In this document: positions 23,627 through 33,049 of the stretch, piece by piece
How the letters are laid out: the number at the start of each line of letters is the position of its first letter
How positions within the stretch are numbered: position 1 is the first letter of the stretch
From: TMED14 sp003507115
GTDB lineage: Bacteria > Bacteroidota > Bacteroidia > Flavobacteriales > Schleiferiaceae
Reading direction: 5' to 3'
Assembly (NCBI GenBank): GCA_943787925.1
Contig: CALSOH010000001.1
Span: forward strand, 620,001 to 684,000
DNA: 64,000 bases
Made by a program: the position numbers and the translations under genes
The notes under the pieces: model-generated
Told to the model about the DNA's origin: nothing
What the model saw: only the letters and a program-made list of their open reading frames with translations
Databases searched by the model: none

Positions 23627-26161
23627 TTATTCTGCGGATGCCTCGGGTGCGGAATCTTCGCCCTCCCCTACTGCGCCCGCATCGGGCAATCCTTCTAGCT
23701 CCTCCACTACCTCCACTTCATCGTCTTGGTGAGGCACTTTAGCCACGGAAGAAATGATAACGCCTGACTTCAAATTAATGACACGAACCCCCTGGGTGGC
23801 TCGGCCCATAACCCGTATTTGGCTCATTTCCATACGAATCATGATGCCATTTTTGGTCGTAATCATCAGGTCGTCGTCATCAGTCACCACTTTGATGGCG
23901 ACCAAATCACCCGTCTTCTCCGTGATGTTAAGCGTTTTCACTCCTTTACCACCCCGATTCGTTACGCGGTAGTCCTCCACAAGGGTTCGCTTGCCATATC
24001 CATTCTCCGAAACAACTAGGATGGACTCTTGGTCACTATCCGTGCAGACCATCCCGACCACAATGTCATTGTCCGTGTCAAGCGACATAGCGCGCACACC
24101 GGAAGCATTCCTGCCCATGGGACGAACTTTCTCTTCGGGGAATCGAATGGCCTTTCCTGACCCCACGGCCATCAAAATTTCCATCGACCCCGTCGTCAGA
24201 CGCGCCTCGAGCAATCGATCGCCTTCGCGCACAGTGATCGCATTGATGCCATTCACCCTTGGGCGGCTATAGGCCTCCAGGGTCGTCTTTTTGATGATGC
24301 CCTTGGTGGTGCACAGCACGACATAGTGAGAATTCACATACTCTTCGTCCTTAATGTCCTTCGTATTGATGAAGGCACGCACCTTGTCATCTTGCGGAAT
24401 ATTGATCAAGTTGACAATAGCTTTGCCCTTGCTGGTGCGGTTTCCTTCTGGAATTTCGTAGACACGTAACCAGAAACATCTTCCCAGCTCCGTAAAGAAC
24501 AGAAGGTAGTTGTGGTTTGATGCAACGAACACGTGTTCAATGAAGTCCTCGTCGCGAGTTGTCGCTCCTCTCGACCCTACCCCTCCTCGCGTCTGCGTTC
24601 GGTAATCGGTTAGTGGGGTACGCTTCACATAGCCCAGGTGGGAAATGGTGATAACCACGTCTTCATCGGCGATCATGTCTTCGATGCGCATATCCCCGCC
24701 TGCGTATTCAATTTCAGAACGGCGCTCATCCCCGTATTTGTCGCGCACCTCCGCCAATTCTTCTTTGATGATGTTCATCCGAAGATCTTTCTCGTCCAGG
24801 ATGCGCTTGAAGTAGGTGATCTGCTCCATCAACTCGTTGAACTCGCCTTTGATTTTATCGCGTTCGAGACCGGTTAACTTTTGCAGGCGCAATTCCAAGA
24901 TGGCTTTGGCTTGGATTTCAGACAGCCCGAATTTGCTCATGAGCCCTTCCTTCGCATCGTCGACCGTTTTAGATCCTCGGATCAAGGCAATCACCGCATC
25001 TAGATGATCAATGGCGATTAACAAGCCCTCGAGCACGTGTGCACGTTTTTCTGCTTGGCTTAATTCATACTTCGTACGACGCACAACAACCTCGTGCCGA
25101 TGCTGAACAAAGTGGTGAATCATATCGCGCAGGTTGAGGGTCATCGGCCGACCGCCCACCAAGGCGACATTATTCACGCTGAAACTGCTCTGGAGTTGCG
25201 TGAATTTGTAGAGTTTGTTCAATACGACATTGGGGACGGCATCCCTCTTGAGCACGTATACGATGCGCATTCCATTCCGATCTGATTCATCACGGATGTC
25301 GCTAATGCCTTCTAGTTTCTTATCGTTGACCAACTCCGCCGTCTTCTTGATCATTTCGGCTTTGTTGACCTGGTAAGGAATTTCGGATACGATGATGCAG
25401 TCGCGGCCATTCACCTCTTCAATCGTGGCCCGTGCACGCACCACGACGCGGCCTCGGCCTGTGTGAAAAGCTTCGCGCACCCCGTCGTAGCCATAAATGA
25501 TTCCCCCGGTGGGGAAGTCCGGCGCCTTGATGTGCTGCATGAGTCCATCGACGTCTATTTCGGGATTGTCCACATAGGCAATCGTCGCGTTGATCGTCTC
25601 AGTTAAGTTATGTGGAGGCATGTTCGTCGCCATCCCTACCGCAATACCCGAGGCTCCATTCACCAGTAATGCGGGAATCCGCGTGGGCAACACGGTGGGC
25701 TCCTCACGGGAGTCGTCATAGTTCAATTTAAAATCAACGGTTTCCTTGTCGATGTCTTTGACCATCTCCTCCGTGATTTTGCGCATACGCACCTCGGTGT
25801 AACGCATCGCAGCGGGAGAGTCACCATCCACAGACCCAAAGTTTCCTTGGCCATCGATCAGCGTATACCGCAAAGACCACGTTTGGGCCATCCGGACCGC
25901 TGTGTCATAAATCGCCGAATCACCATGAGGGTGGTACTTACCCATCACCTCACCCACAACCAAGGCCGATTTCTTATAAGCACGAGAGGAAAAATTCCCC
26001 ATTTCATTCATTCCGTAGAGCACACGACGGTGTACCGGCTTCAGTCCATCTCGGACATCAGGCAGGGCACGAGAGACAATCACCGACATCGAATAATCGA
26101 TGTAGGAGCTCTTCATCTCCTCCTCAATGTTTATGGTAATAATACGTTCAGCGTCCGCCAT
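23627..26161 (-). CDS. gyrA: DNA gyrase subunit A
   Basis: An 844-residue type II topoisomerase subunit. The catalytic Tyr lies in AAMRYTEVRM after GQGNFGSVDGDSP. The breakage-reunion domain opens with SYIDYSMSVIVSRALPDVRDGLKPVHRR, and a C-terminal beta-pinwheel of six blades follows. At the GyrA-box position after TPLTDYRTQ the sequence is TRGGVGSRGA, with Val in place of the usual Lys; a second NRGGKGVKTL sits near residue 760. Length and box position favour GyrA over ParC. The C-terminus is acidic. Single-gene transcript. Confidence 0.95.
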   Translation of the reverse strand: MADAERIITINIEEEMKSSYIDYSMSVIVSRALPDVRDGLKPVHRRVLYGMNEMGNFSSRAYKKSALVVGEVMGKYHPHGDSAIYDTAVRMAQTWSLRYTLIDGQGNFGSVDGDSPAAMRYTEVRMRKITEEMVKDIDKETVDFKLNYDDSREEPTVLPTRIPALLVNGASGIAVGMATNMPPHNLTETINATIAYVDNPEIDVDGLMQHIKAPDFPTGGIIYGYDGVREAFHTGRGRVVVRARATIEEVNGRDCIIVSEIPYQVNKAEMIKKTAELVNDKKLEGISDIRDESDRNGMRIVYVLKRDAVPNVVLNKLYKFTQLQSSFSVNNVALVGGRPMTLNLRDMIHHFVQHRHEVVVRRTKYELSQAEKRAHVLEGLLIAIDHLDAVIALIRGSKTVDDAKEGLMSKFGLSEIQAKAILELRLQKLTGLERDKIKGEFNELMEQITYFKRILDEKDLRMNIIKEELAEVRDKYGDERRSEIEYAGGDMRIEDMIADEDVVITISHLGYVKRTPLTDYRTQTRGGVGSRGATTRDEDFIEHVFVASNHNYLLFFTELGRCFWLRVYEIPEGNRTSKGKAIVNLINIPQDDKVRAFINTKDIKDEEYVNSHYVVLCTTKGIIKKTTLEAYSRPRVNGINAITVREGDRLLEARLTTGSMEILMAVGSGKAIRFPEEKVRPMGRNASGVRAMSLDTDNDIVVGMVCTDSDQESILVVSENGYGKRTLVEDYRVTNRGGKGVKTLNITEKTGDLVAIKVVTDDDDLMITTKNGIMIRMEMSQIRVMGRATQGVRVINLKSGVIISSVAKVPHQDDEVEVVEELEGLPDAGAVGEGEDSAPEASAE

Positions 26162-26185
26162 TTTGTCAGATTAAAGTGTATTCCT

Positions 26186-26193
26186 CAAAAATA
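26186..26193 (-). promoter_or_regulatory. -7 box for gyrA
   Basis: TATTTTTG on the minus strand matches TAnnTTTG, 24 bases before the ATG. Confidence 0.55.
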
Positions 26194-26309
26194 CGCCCTG
26201 ACCACCCCTTAAATGTAGCGTTGACGCGGATTTTGGGTACGTTTTATGCACAATTTGCTGTTTATAAATGTTCTTTCTGACAGAAGGAGCGCCATTGGCA
26301 TTGTATTGG

Positions 26310-26317
26310 TTACTTTG
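26310..26317 (+). promoter_or_regulatory. -7-like box for clpC
   Basis: TTACTTTG (TA-n-TTTG, one base short of the consensus spacing) ends 5 bases before the ATG, so a leaderless or 1-nt leader transcript is likely. The same octamer precedes the DUF493 gene. Confidence 0.4.
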
Positions 26318-26322
26318 GAAGT

Positions 26323-28941
26323 ATGGATGAGAATTTTTCCCCCCGCGTTAAAGACGTCATTGGGTACAGCAAGGAAGAGGCCCTTCGCTTAGGGCACGAC
26401 AGTATTGGGACAGAACATTTGATTTTGGGCCTGGTCCGAGAAGGTGAAGGCTCAGCAGTCGAAATCCTGCTTTCCATGGGACTGGATTTGAGTGCATTGC
26501 GCTCAAAAATTGAAGGCCTCACAGAGCTTGGAGACGCCTCTTCGACCCCGAGAAAGAATATTCCCCTCACTCGTCCTGCCGAGAAAGCGTTAAAAACAAC
26601 CTTCCTCGAAGCAAAACTTTATGCGAGTGCCGTCATACGTACCGCGCATCTCTTATTGTGCATCCTGCGCAATGAAAATGACCCCGTCACGGGTGTTTTC
26701 AAGAACTTGGGAGTGGATTATGAAGGAGTGAAGGCCGAATACCAATCCAAATTCATGGATGACTCCGCCTCTAGCCGCCCCCGGCCATCCGCATCCCTCT
26801 CGGAGGAGGATGACGACGAAGGCCCCGCACCGCGATCCACCGGAAAAAAATCAGGAACCGACCCCAAAAGCAAAACCCCTGTGCTCGACAATTTTGGCCG
26901 GGATTTGACCAAATTGGCCGAGGAGAACAAATTGGATCCCGTGGTGGGCCGCGATAAGGAAATCGAGCGTGTGAGCCAAGTGCTTTCACGTCGAAAGAAG
27001 AACAATCCTTTGTTGATTGGGGAGCCTGGTGTGGGCAAATCGGCCATTGCAGAAGGATTGGCCTTGCGCATCATTAAGAAAAAAGTAAGCCGTGTGCTCT
27101 ACGGAAAGCGCGTGGTCACGTTGGACTTGGCCAGCTTAGTCGCTGGAACCAAATATCGAGGTCAGTTTGAAGAGCGCATGAAGGCCCTGATGAATGAACT
27201 CGAGAAGAATGATGACATCATCCTCTTTATCGACGAATTGCACACCATTGTCGGCGCGGGAGGAGCTACGGGCTCTTTAGATGCCAGCAATATGTTCAAG
27301 CCAGCCCTTGCCCGTGGAGAAATCCAATGTATCGGCGCGACCACGTTGGATGAATACCGTCAATACATTGAAAAAGATGGAGCTCTCGAGCGACGCTTTC
27401 AAAAAGTGATGGTCGACCCTCCGACCCCCGCCGAGACCCTTCAAATCTTAGAAAATTTAAAGCCCAAGTACGAAGAACATCACAACGTGATCTACACCCC
27501 CGAAGCCCTGGAGGCCTGTGTTCGACTCACGGTGCGCTATGTTTCTGACCGCCATTTGCCCGACAAAGCGATTGATGCTTTAGATGAAGCCGGAAGCCGT
27601 GTTCACATCACAAGTATCGTGGTGCCTGACGAAGTAGCGGAACTAGAAAAGGATTTGGAGGACATCCGCCTGAAGAAAATGGAGGTCGTTCGACGTCAAC
27701 GCTACGAAGAAGCGGCAAAACTTCGAGATGACGAAAAGAATGTGGAGGCTGCCCTGAGCAAAGCGCAAGCGCGCTGGGAAGAAGACCTGCGCGAGAACCG
27801 CCAACCCGTGACGGAGGAGCATATTGCGGAGGTTGTTTCCATGATGACTGGTATCCCGGTGAAAAAAGTTGCCAAGCAAGAACTGGACAAGCTCGCTCAC
27901 ATGGAGGCAAGCATTCAAGCCAAAATTATTGGTCAGGAAAATGCCATCTCAAAGGTGGTTCGAGCGATACAACGAAATCGCGCCGGACTCAAAGACCCCA
28001 ATAAACCCATCGGGTCATTCATTTTTCTCGGCCCAACGGGCGTGGGAAAAACCCAACTTGCGAAAGAAATTGCGATTCAACTCTTTGATTCGGCCGACGC
28101 ACTCGTCCGAATTGACATGAGTGAATACATGGAGAAATTTGCCCTTTCGCGACTCGTTGGCGCGCCTCCGGGATATGTCGGCTACGAAGAAGGCGGCCAA
28201 CTCACGGAAAAGGTCCGGAGAAAGCCCTACTCCGTCGTGCTTTTGGATGAAATTGAAAAAGCACATCCCGACATTTTCAACCTCATGCTTCAGGCCCTGG
28301 ATGAAGGACACATGACGGATAGTTTGGGCCGTAAAGTGGACTTCAAAAACACCCTGATTATCATGACTTCCAACATTGGCTCACGCCAGCTAAAGGACTT
28401 TGGCACGGGGGTCGGATTTGGCACCAAATCTCGAGAAGACAAATCCGATGATTTGGCGAAGGGAGTCATTGAAAGCGCGCTCAAAAAAGCCTTTGCACCG
28501 GAGTTCTTGAATCGAATTGACGATGTCGTGGTCTTTAATCCCCTTGAGAAAGAGGACATCGCCAAAATTGTCACGATTGAAGTCGCTGCGCTGACTCGGC
28601 GAATGGAAGGCATCGGCTACCAGCTCACGATTGATCCCGATGCCATCCTCTTTATCGGAGAAAAGGGCTACGACCCGAAGTATGGAGCCCGGCCCTTAGC
28701 GCGTGCGATTCAGAAATATGTCGAGGATCCCTTAGCGGAAGAAATTGTAAAAGGACAAGCCCATCCGGGGGATGCCATACACTTTACCGTTGAACAGGAA
28801 GCCGAAGTGCTGACCATACAGGTGACCCACGGCGTTCCGGAAATCTCAGAAAATCCCGAATCTCTTCCAGAGAAAACGGCGTCCACGGAAACGAATCCCG
28901 CTCCCGAAGGTGCCCAGCAGGAAGATTTAGAGGGACAATAA
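26323..28941 (+). CDS. clpC: ATP-dependent Clp protease ATPase subunit ClpC
   Basis: An 872-residue Hsp100 unfoldase. The Clp_N double repeat spans residues 1-145, and an acidic linker follows. D1 has Walker A GEPGVGKSAIAEGLA, and the middle domain has a UVR-like RRQRYEEAAKLRDDEKN. D2 has GPTGVGKTQLAKEIA and the conserved GAPPGYVGYEEGG pore loop, and an acidic low-complexity tail ends the protein. The short middle domain distinguishes it from ClpB. It feeds substrates to ClpP. Single gene with its promoter directly at the ATG. Confidence 0.95.
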   Translation: MDENFSPRVKDVIGYSKEEALRLGHDSIGTEHLILGLVREGEGSAVEILLSMGLDLSALRSKIEGLTELGDASSTPRKNIPLTRPAEKALKTTFLEAKLYASAVIRTAHLLLCILRNENDPVTGVFKNLGVDYEGVKAEYQSKFMDDSASSRPRPSASLSEEDDDEGPAPRSTGKKSGTDPKSKTPVLDNFGRDLTKLAEENKLDPVVGRDKEIERVSQVLSRRKKNNPLLIGEPGVGKSAIAEGLALRIIKKKVSRVLYGKRVVTLDLASLVAGTKYRGQFEERMKALMNELEKNDDIILFIDELHTIVGAGGATGSLDASNMFKPALARGEIQCIGATTLDEYRQYIEKDGALERRFQKVMVDPPTPAETLQILENLKPKYEEHHNVIYTPEALEACVRLTVRYVSDRHLPDKAIDALDEAGSRVHITSIVVPDEVAELEKDLEDIRLKKMEVVRRQRYEEAAKLRDDEKNVEAALSKAQARWEEDLRENRQPVTEEHIAEVVSMMTGIPVKKVAKQELDKLAHMEASIQAKIIGQENAISKVVRAIQRNRAGLKDPNKPIGSFIFLGPTGVGKTQLAKEIAIQLFDSADALVRIDMSEYMEKFALSRLVGAPPGYVGYEEGGQLTEKVRRKPYSVVLLDEIEKAHPDIFNLMLQALDEGHMTDSLGRKVDFKNTLIIMTSNIGSRQLKDFGTGVGFGTKSREDKSDDLAKGVIESALKKAFAPEFLNRIDDVVVFNPLEKEDIAKIVTIEVAALTRRMEGIGYQLTIDPDAILFIGEKGYDPKYGARPLARAIQKYVEDPLAEEIVKGQAHPGDAIHFTVEQEAEVLTIQVTHGVPEISENPESLPEKTASTETNPAPEGAQQEDLEGQ

Positions 28942-29193
28942 ACCCGGTATGGTTTTAACCTGGCTGTAGCGTTCAATCACCCGATCGGGAGACATCATCA
29001 TTTCTTTGGCGGTAACGCTGACGAAATTACCTTTCGAAGAGGCGCGAATATGAATTTCCGCTGTTTCGGAATTAAACAGACTTTCCAAGTAAGCAATATT
29101 TTCATTGCTCGCTGGACAAACGAACTTAAACATATAAATGCTGGGCCAAGTGTAGTTTTGCTCCAGTAATTCTCTAAATGCTGTTGGATCCAT
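28927..29193 (-). CDS. DUF493 (YbeD-like) family protein
   Basis: An 88-residue ACT-like small protein. WPSIYMFKFVCPASN and AEIHIRASSKGNFVSVTAK strands and the final SQVKTIPGLLSL match DUF493/YbeD proteins, which have an allosteric-regulator fold and no firm function. The ATG was preferred over an upstream TTG because it gives the usual N-terminus MDPTAFRELL. Its start codon abuts that of the divergent NTPase gene, and its stop overlaps the end of clpC by 15 bp. Confidence 0.82.
   Translation of the reverse strand: MDPTAFRELLEQNYTWPSIYMFKFVCPASNENIAYLESLFNSETAEIHIRASSKGNFVSVTAKEMMMSPDRVIERYSQVKTIPGLLSL
29153..29160 (+). promoter_or_regulatory. Possible -7 box for the NTPase-recQ-fmt unit
   Basis: TAGTTTTG matches TAnnTTTG and lies 33 bases before the ATG, inside the DUF493 coding sequence. 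Confidence 0.4.
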
Positions 29194-29757
29194 ATGAACG
29201 CCCAAAGTAACAACGGAACTTCTCCCGTACGACGTATTATCCTAACCGGTGCTCCTGGAACAGGCAAATCTACCGTGGTTCAAGCCCTCGAAGCACAAGG
29301 GTTTTCGGTGATGAAGGAAGTATCTCGCGAGTATTGGGAGGAGACCGGCTATGGGGAAGGCGGCACGGACCCTTGGCGCAACCTGATTGCCTTTTCTAGA
29401 GCCATATGGAAACTTCGAGCAGAGCAGCACAAAGCGGCAGATTGGCTCTCTGGGTCTGTATTCTATGACCGATCCCTCTTAGATATTTTGGCCTACATGG
29501 ATGCAGGCGATAAGGAAATCCCAGCCGACATGGATCCAAGTCGATTCCCGTACCATTCGAGCGTGTACATCTTTCCACCTTGGGAGGAGATATACCAAAT
29601 GGACGAAGGGCGCTGGGAACCTTTTAGTACCTGCCAGTCCATCCACCATTCCTTAATCCAGACCTATGAAAATGCCGGGTATACCCTCGTGGTAGTTCCC
29701 CCGGGCAGCGTGCAAGAACGGGTCGATTTTATGTTGCACCATCTCCGTGACCACTGA
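29194..29757 (+). CDS. AAA_28-family P-loop NTPase/kinase
   Basis: A 187-residue ATP-binding protein. Walker A is LTGAPGTGKSTVVQALE, a later DRSLLDILAYM resembles the Asp-Arg motif of small kinases, and the family is the NadR-kinase-like AAA_28 group common in Bacteroidota. The substrate is unknown. Its last 11 bp overlap recQ, and recQ overlaps fmt by ATGA, so the three form one unit. The start codon shares the palindrome CATATG with the divergent DUF493 gene. Confidence 0.78.
   Translation: MNAQSNNGTSPVRRIILTGAPGTGKSTVVQALEAQGFSVMKEVSREYWEETGYGEGGTDPWRNLIAFSRAIWKLRAEQHKAADWLSGSVFYDRSLLDILAYMDAGDKEIPADMDPSRFPYHSSVYIFPPWEEIYQMDEGRWEPFSTCQSIHHSLIQTYENAGYTLVVVPPGSVQERVDFMLHHLRDH
29203..29210 (-). 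promoter_or_regulatory. -7-like box for the DUF493 gene
   Basis: TTACTTTG on the minus strand, 9 bases before the ATG, lies within the first codons of the divergent NTPase gene. Confidence 0.35.
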
Positions 29758-31636
29758 GGCGCTGCAACATCTTCTACGAGAAGTCTGGGGTTATCCGGAC
29801 TTCCGTCCGGGTCAAGCAGAAATTGTCCTCCATTGTGCCCAGGGGAAGGACGGCATTGCCCTCCTCCCTACGGGCGGTGGGAAATCTCTTTGTTATCAAG
29901 TTCCCGGCCTAGCGCGAGAGGCTTGCACACTGGTCATCTCTCCCTTAATCTCTTTAATGGAGGACCAAGTAGCCGATCTGCAAGCGCGAGGCATTCCCGC
30001 TTTATCCCTAGCTGGCGACATTGACGCGAAAGCCTGGGATCAGGTGATGGACCGGGCTATTGGTGGGGCCTATTCTTTCTTGTACCTCTCTCCAGAGCGG
30101 GCGCTTTCAGCAAGGTTTATGGCACGCATCCCATACCTCCCCCTTGGCCTGCTCGCTATTGATGAAGCCCATTGCATTAGCCAATGGGGCCATGATTTCC
30201 GCCCCAGCTATACCTCATTGGGGCGTCTCCGAGAGCAACTTCGAGACATTCCGTGCCTCGCGGTGACCGCATCGGCAACCCCCGAGGTTTTGGCCGATAT
30301 TCAATCGTTGCTGTTATTGGACGACGCACGCGTATTTCGGCAATCCTTTGCCCGGCCGAATGTTCAAATACGCATTCATCCTACTTCGCAACGGGAGCAC
30401 ACCCTCTTGCAGCTCCTTCGGCCAAAAGATGGCAAGCAAATCATCTATACTCGGAGCCGAAGTCAAACGGTTCATTGGGCAAAGCGCCTTCAAGAGCAGG
30501 GCATTTTGGCCGGGGCCTACCATGCTGGAATGACCGCGGAAGATCGCTCGGCCCAACAATCCGCATGGATGGGCGATGGTTTAACTACTATGGTGGCCAC
30601 GAATGCATTTGGCATGGGTATAGACCAAGCTCACGTCCGCCAAGTGTTTCACCTGGACATCCCGGATTCCCCCGAGTCCTATTACCAAGAAATTGGCCGT
30701 GCCGGTCGGGATGGCGAAATGGCAGAAGCACATTTTTTATTGGATAGTCGGGTTCAAAGCACCTTTGAAAAGCGTTTAAAAGAAGAATCCGTTAGCTGGG
30801 AAGACCTGTCATGGGTGTACAACCAATTGGGGAGCCTTGGACAGATTGCGGTCGGTGATGGATTCCAAGTGCGCCAATCTATAGACATGGACGGACTGGC
30901 CCTTCGGTGGAACAAACCAAGACGATGGATTGCTTTGGCACTGCAGTCGCTAGAACGCGAGGGAATATTCCGGCTGAATGAAGGATGGAAAGACCAAGCT
31001 CGAATCCAACTTCTACTGCATGGAGAGGCCCTCGTTCGGGCCGCGGAGAGTCTTCCTGGGCAAGGTCATGTGGCCTACGCATTAGCGCGCATGGAGCCAG
31101 GCGCGCGATCCGAGTTCACGGCCTTTTCCGCAAAGGCTTTGGCACACCGAGTAGATATGCCCATTCCCGCCTTGTATGCCAGCCTCAACGCTTTGACACA
31201 TGCAGGAATTTTACACTGGGAACATCAAGAAAGTAGCACCCAAATCACCTGGCTCATGGCACGGGCAGCGGAAGGCTACTTGCCCATTTCACGAAAAAAA
31301 ATCCAAGATCTTCGGACGTCCAAAGGGCACCGAGCCAACGCGATGTTGGGACTTTTGCATGGTCCGGGCTGCCGTATTCGCCACATCCTGGACTACTTCG
31401 GGGAAAAGGATTACCCTGAATGTGGGTGCTGCGATCGGTGCACGCAAAGTCAATCACGAGGACGCATGGCACTTCTAGCGCATATTTTAACCCTCCTGCA
31501 AGAGAAATCCTCCAGTGCTCGAGAGCTAAAATTTGCCCTACCCGATGCACCCCAAGACATCGATACGGCACTTCGAGAGGGAATTCAACGACATTTGTGG
31601 GAGCGATCCACGCATGGAATTTATCACATAGTATGA
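29747..31636 (+). CDS. recQ: RecQ-family ATP-dependent DNA helicase
   Basis: A 629-residue 3'-5' helicase. Motif I is LLPTGGGKSLCYQVP, motif II is IDEAHCISQWGHDFRP, motif III is VTASATPEV, and motif VI is YQEIGRAGRDG. The RecQ-Ct zinc motif is CRIRHILDYFGE...CGCCDRC. No HRDC domain is obvious, so it is of the short Bacteroidota type. It begins with GTG, overlapping the upstream NTPase gene by 11 bp. It acts in recombination and fork repair. Confidence 0.94.
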   Translation: MTTEALQHLLREVWGYPDFRPGQAEIVLHCAQGKDGIALLPTGGGKSLCYQVPGLAREACTLVISPLISLMEDQVADLQARGIPALSLAGDIDAKAWDQVMDRAIGGAYSFLYLSPERALSARFMARIPYLPLGLLAIDEAHCISQWGHDFRPSYTSLGRLREQLRDIPCLAVTASATPEVLADIQSLLLLDDARVFRQSFARPNVQIRIHPTSQREHTLLQLLRPKDGKQIIYTRSRSQTVHWAKRLQEQGILAGAYHAGMTAEDRSAQQSAWMGDGLTTMVATNAFGMGIDQAHVRQVFHLDIPDSPESYYQEIGRAGRDGEMAEAHFLLDSRVQSTFEKRLKEESVSWEDLSWVYNQLGSLGQIAVGDGFQVRQSIDMDGLALRWNKPRRWIALALQSLEREGIFRLNEGWKDQARIQLLLHGEALVRAAESLPGQGHVAYALARMEPGARSEFTAFSAKALAHRVDMPIPALYASLNALTHAGILHWEHQESSTQITWLMARAAEGYLPISRKKIQDLRTSKGHRANAMLGLLHGPGCRIRHILDYFGEKDYPECGCCDRCTQSQSRGRMALLAHILTLLQEKSSSARELKFALPDAPQDIDTALREGIQRHLWERSTHGIYHIV

Positions 31637-32592
31637 GTACGGCCCGCGTCGTTTTTTTTGGAACCCCGGATTTCGCTTCGGCGACACTCACGGAGATTTC
31701 GCTGACTCCTGGAATTCAGGTGGTCGCAGTAGTGACGGCCCCAGATAAACAAGCGGGACGCGGACGTCAATGGAAAACCTCCCATGTGGCGGAGACCGCC
31801 GTGGAATTGGGGCTTCCTGTGTTCAAACCAGAAAGACTGCGGGATCCGGGCTTCGTGAAAGAGCTTGAAGCACTTCACGCGGATCTTTTTGTCGTCGTAG
31901 CCTTTCGCATGTTGCCTGAAGTCATTTGGGCCATGCCTAAAAGAGGCACGTTCAATGTTCACGCCTCCCTCCTGCCCGATTTTCGCGGTGCGGCGCCCAT
32001 TCAATGGGCCATTGCACTCGGGCATACTCAAACGGGCGTGACAACATTCCTGCTTAATGACCGGATTGATGAGGGAGAAATTCTGCTTCAAAGCACCTTG
32101 GAAATCGACCAGAATGAGCCGTTTTCTTCCGTGTATGAACGCTTAATGCGCGTCGGTGCTCACCTCGCGGTGGAAACAATTCAAGGATTAATGCACCTAA
32201 AATTGACAGCAACAGCCCAAATTATGAGCGCAGAAGCGAGGTTAGCTCCGAAAATTTATCCACCATTTGGGCATGTAGAATTGTTGAAAACTTTGGAAGA
32301 CGTCCATCACCGTATACGCGCATGCGATCCCATTCCTGGGGCCAGTTTCCGGTTAGATGTGACGGGGAACGAGCGAATCAAGGTGTTTCAAAGCAAGTTG
32401 TTAAACCATTGTAATACAATGGATTACGAACTTCAAATTGAACTGTTGATTTCGGATGAAGGGATGCAGTTAGTTCAGGGTGAGGGAGTTCTACAAATCC
32501 ATGAAATTCAATGGCCTGGAAAGCGGAAAATGGATGTGCCCACATTCTTACGAGGGTTCCGCCTCCGGGGAAAATTTTCCTTAACGGCCTAA
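31633..32592 (+). CDS. fmt: Methionyl-tRNA formyltransferase
   Basis: A 319-residue enzyme that formylates initiator Met-tRNA with 10-formyl-THF. Motifs visible are VFFGTPDFA at the N-terminus, FNVHASLLPDFRGAAPIQWAI with the catalytic Asn-His, and DEGEILLQ; a C-terminal OB-like domain follows. The ATG overlaps the recQ stop as ATGA; an open frame upstream of it is only recQ in another frame. In the family the basic SLLPxYRGxAP loop binds tRNA, and here it reads DFRGAAP. Confidence 0.95.
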   Translation: MSTARVVFFGTPDFASATLTEISLTPGIQVVAVVTAPDKQAGRGRQWKTSHVAETAVELGLPVFKPERLRDPGFVKELEALHADLFVVVAFRMLPEVIWAMPKRGTFNVHASLLPDFRGAAPIQWAIALGHTQTGVTTFLLNDRIDEGEILLQSTLEIDQNEPFSSVYERLMRVGAHLAVETIQGLMHLKLTATAQIMSAEARLAPKIYPPFGHVELLKTLEDVHHRIRACDPIPGASFRLDVTGNERIKVFQSKLLNHCNTMDYELQIELLISDEGMQLVQGEGVLQIHEIQWPGKRKMDVPTFLRGFRLRGKFSLTA

Positions 32593-32608
32593 ATTATCGC
32601 GCCAACCC

Positions 32609-32638
32609 TTGTGTATACTGAGTATTCGTTTATATTTG
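32609..32638 (+). promoter_or_regulatory. Full Bacteroidota promoter of the HU gene
   Basis: TTG (32609-32611), 19 bases, then TATATTTG (32631-32638): both consensus elements at standard spacing. The predicted leader is about 40 nt and A/T-rich, as is usual for strongly expressed genes of this phylum. Confidence 0.8.
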
Positions 32639-32681
32639 TTAGTGACCAAAACAAATTATTTAATCTTTTAAACCGAAAAGC

Positions 32682-32951
32682 ATGAACAAGGCACAACTCA
32701 TCGATGCCATTGCTGCAGACGCAGGAATCTCTAAGGCACAAGCTAAATCCGCATTGGACTCTTTCACCAACAGTGTTGGTGGTGCATTGGCATCGGGAGA
32801 TAAAGTTTCTCTCGTTGGCTTCGGTACGTTCAGCGTATCAGTGCGTGGCGCACGCGAAGGCCGCAACCCTCAAACTGGTGCAACCATCAAGATTGCTGCC
32901 AAGAAAGTAGCGAAGTTTAAGGCAGGTGCTGAAATGAGCGCAAAGCTGTAA
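32682..32951 (+). CDS. HU-type histone-like DNA-binding protein
   Basis: An 89-residue HU/IHF protein (MNKAQLIDAIAADAGISKAQAK; VSLVGFGTFSV; AREGRNPQTG DNA-binding arm; KKVAKFKAG C-terminus). It bends and compacts DNA as a dimer. It stands alone between a canonical promoter and a strong terminator, as expected for a highly expressed nucleoid protein. Confidence 0.96.
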   Translation: MNKAQLIDAIAADAGISKAQAKSALDSFTNSVGGALASGDKVSLVGFGTFSVSVRGAREGRNPQTGATIKIAAKKVAKFKAGAEMSAKL

Positions 32952-32972
32952 ACTCCAAGGTTACCTAAACGC

Positions 32973-32999
32973 AAAAGCCGCCCTCGGGCGGCTTTTTTT
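32973..32999 (+). terminator. HU gene terminator
   Basis: GCCGCC-CTCG-GGCGGC stem-loop with flanking A4 and T7, 25 bases after the stop. Confidence 0.9.
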
Positions 33000-33049
33000 G
33001 TGCCCACAAAAAACATCGCCTCATCCAGGATGTAATTTTTTGTATCGGG

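Noticed and set aside
33008..33035. Weak ACATC/GATGT stem with T6 after the Gfo/Idh gene as terminator
   Set aside because: The stem is only 5 bp with a long loop, and the neighbouring HU terminator can act in both directions; support is too weak to annotate.
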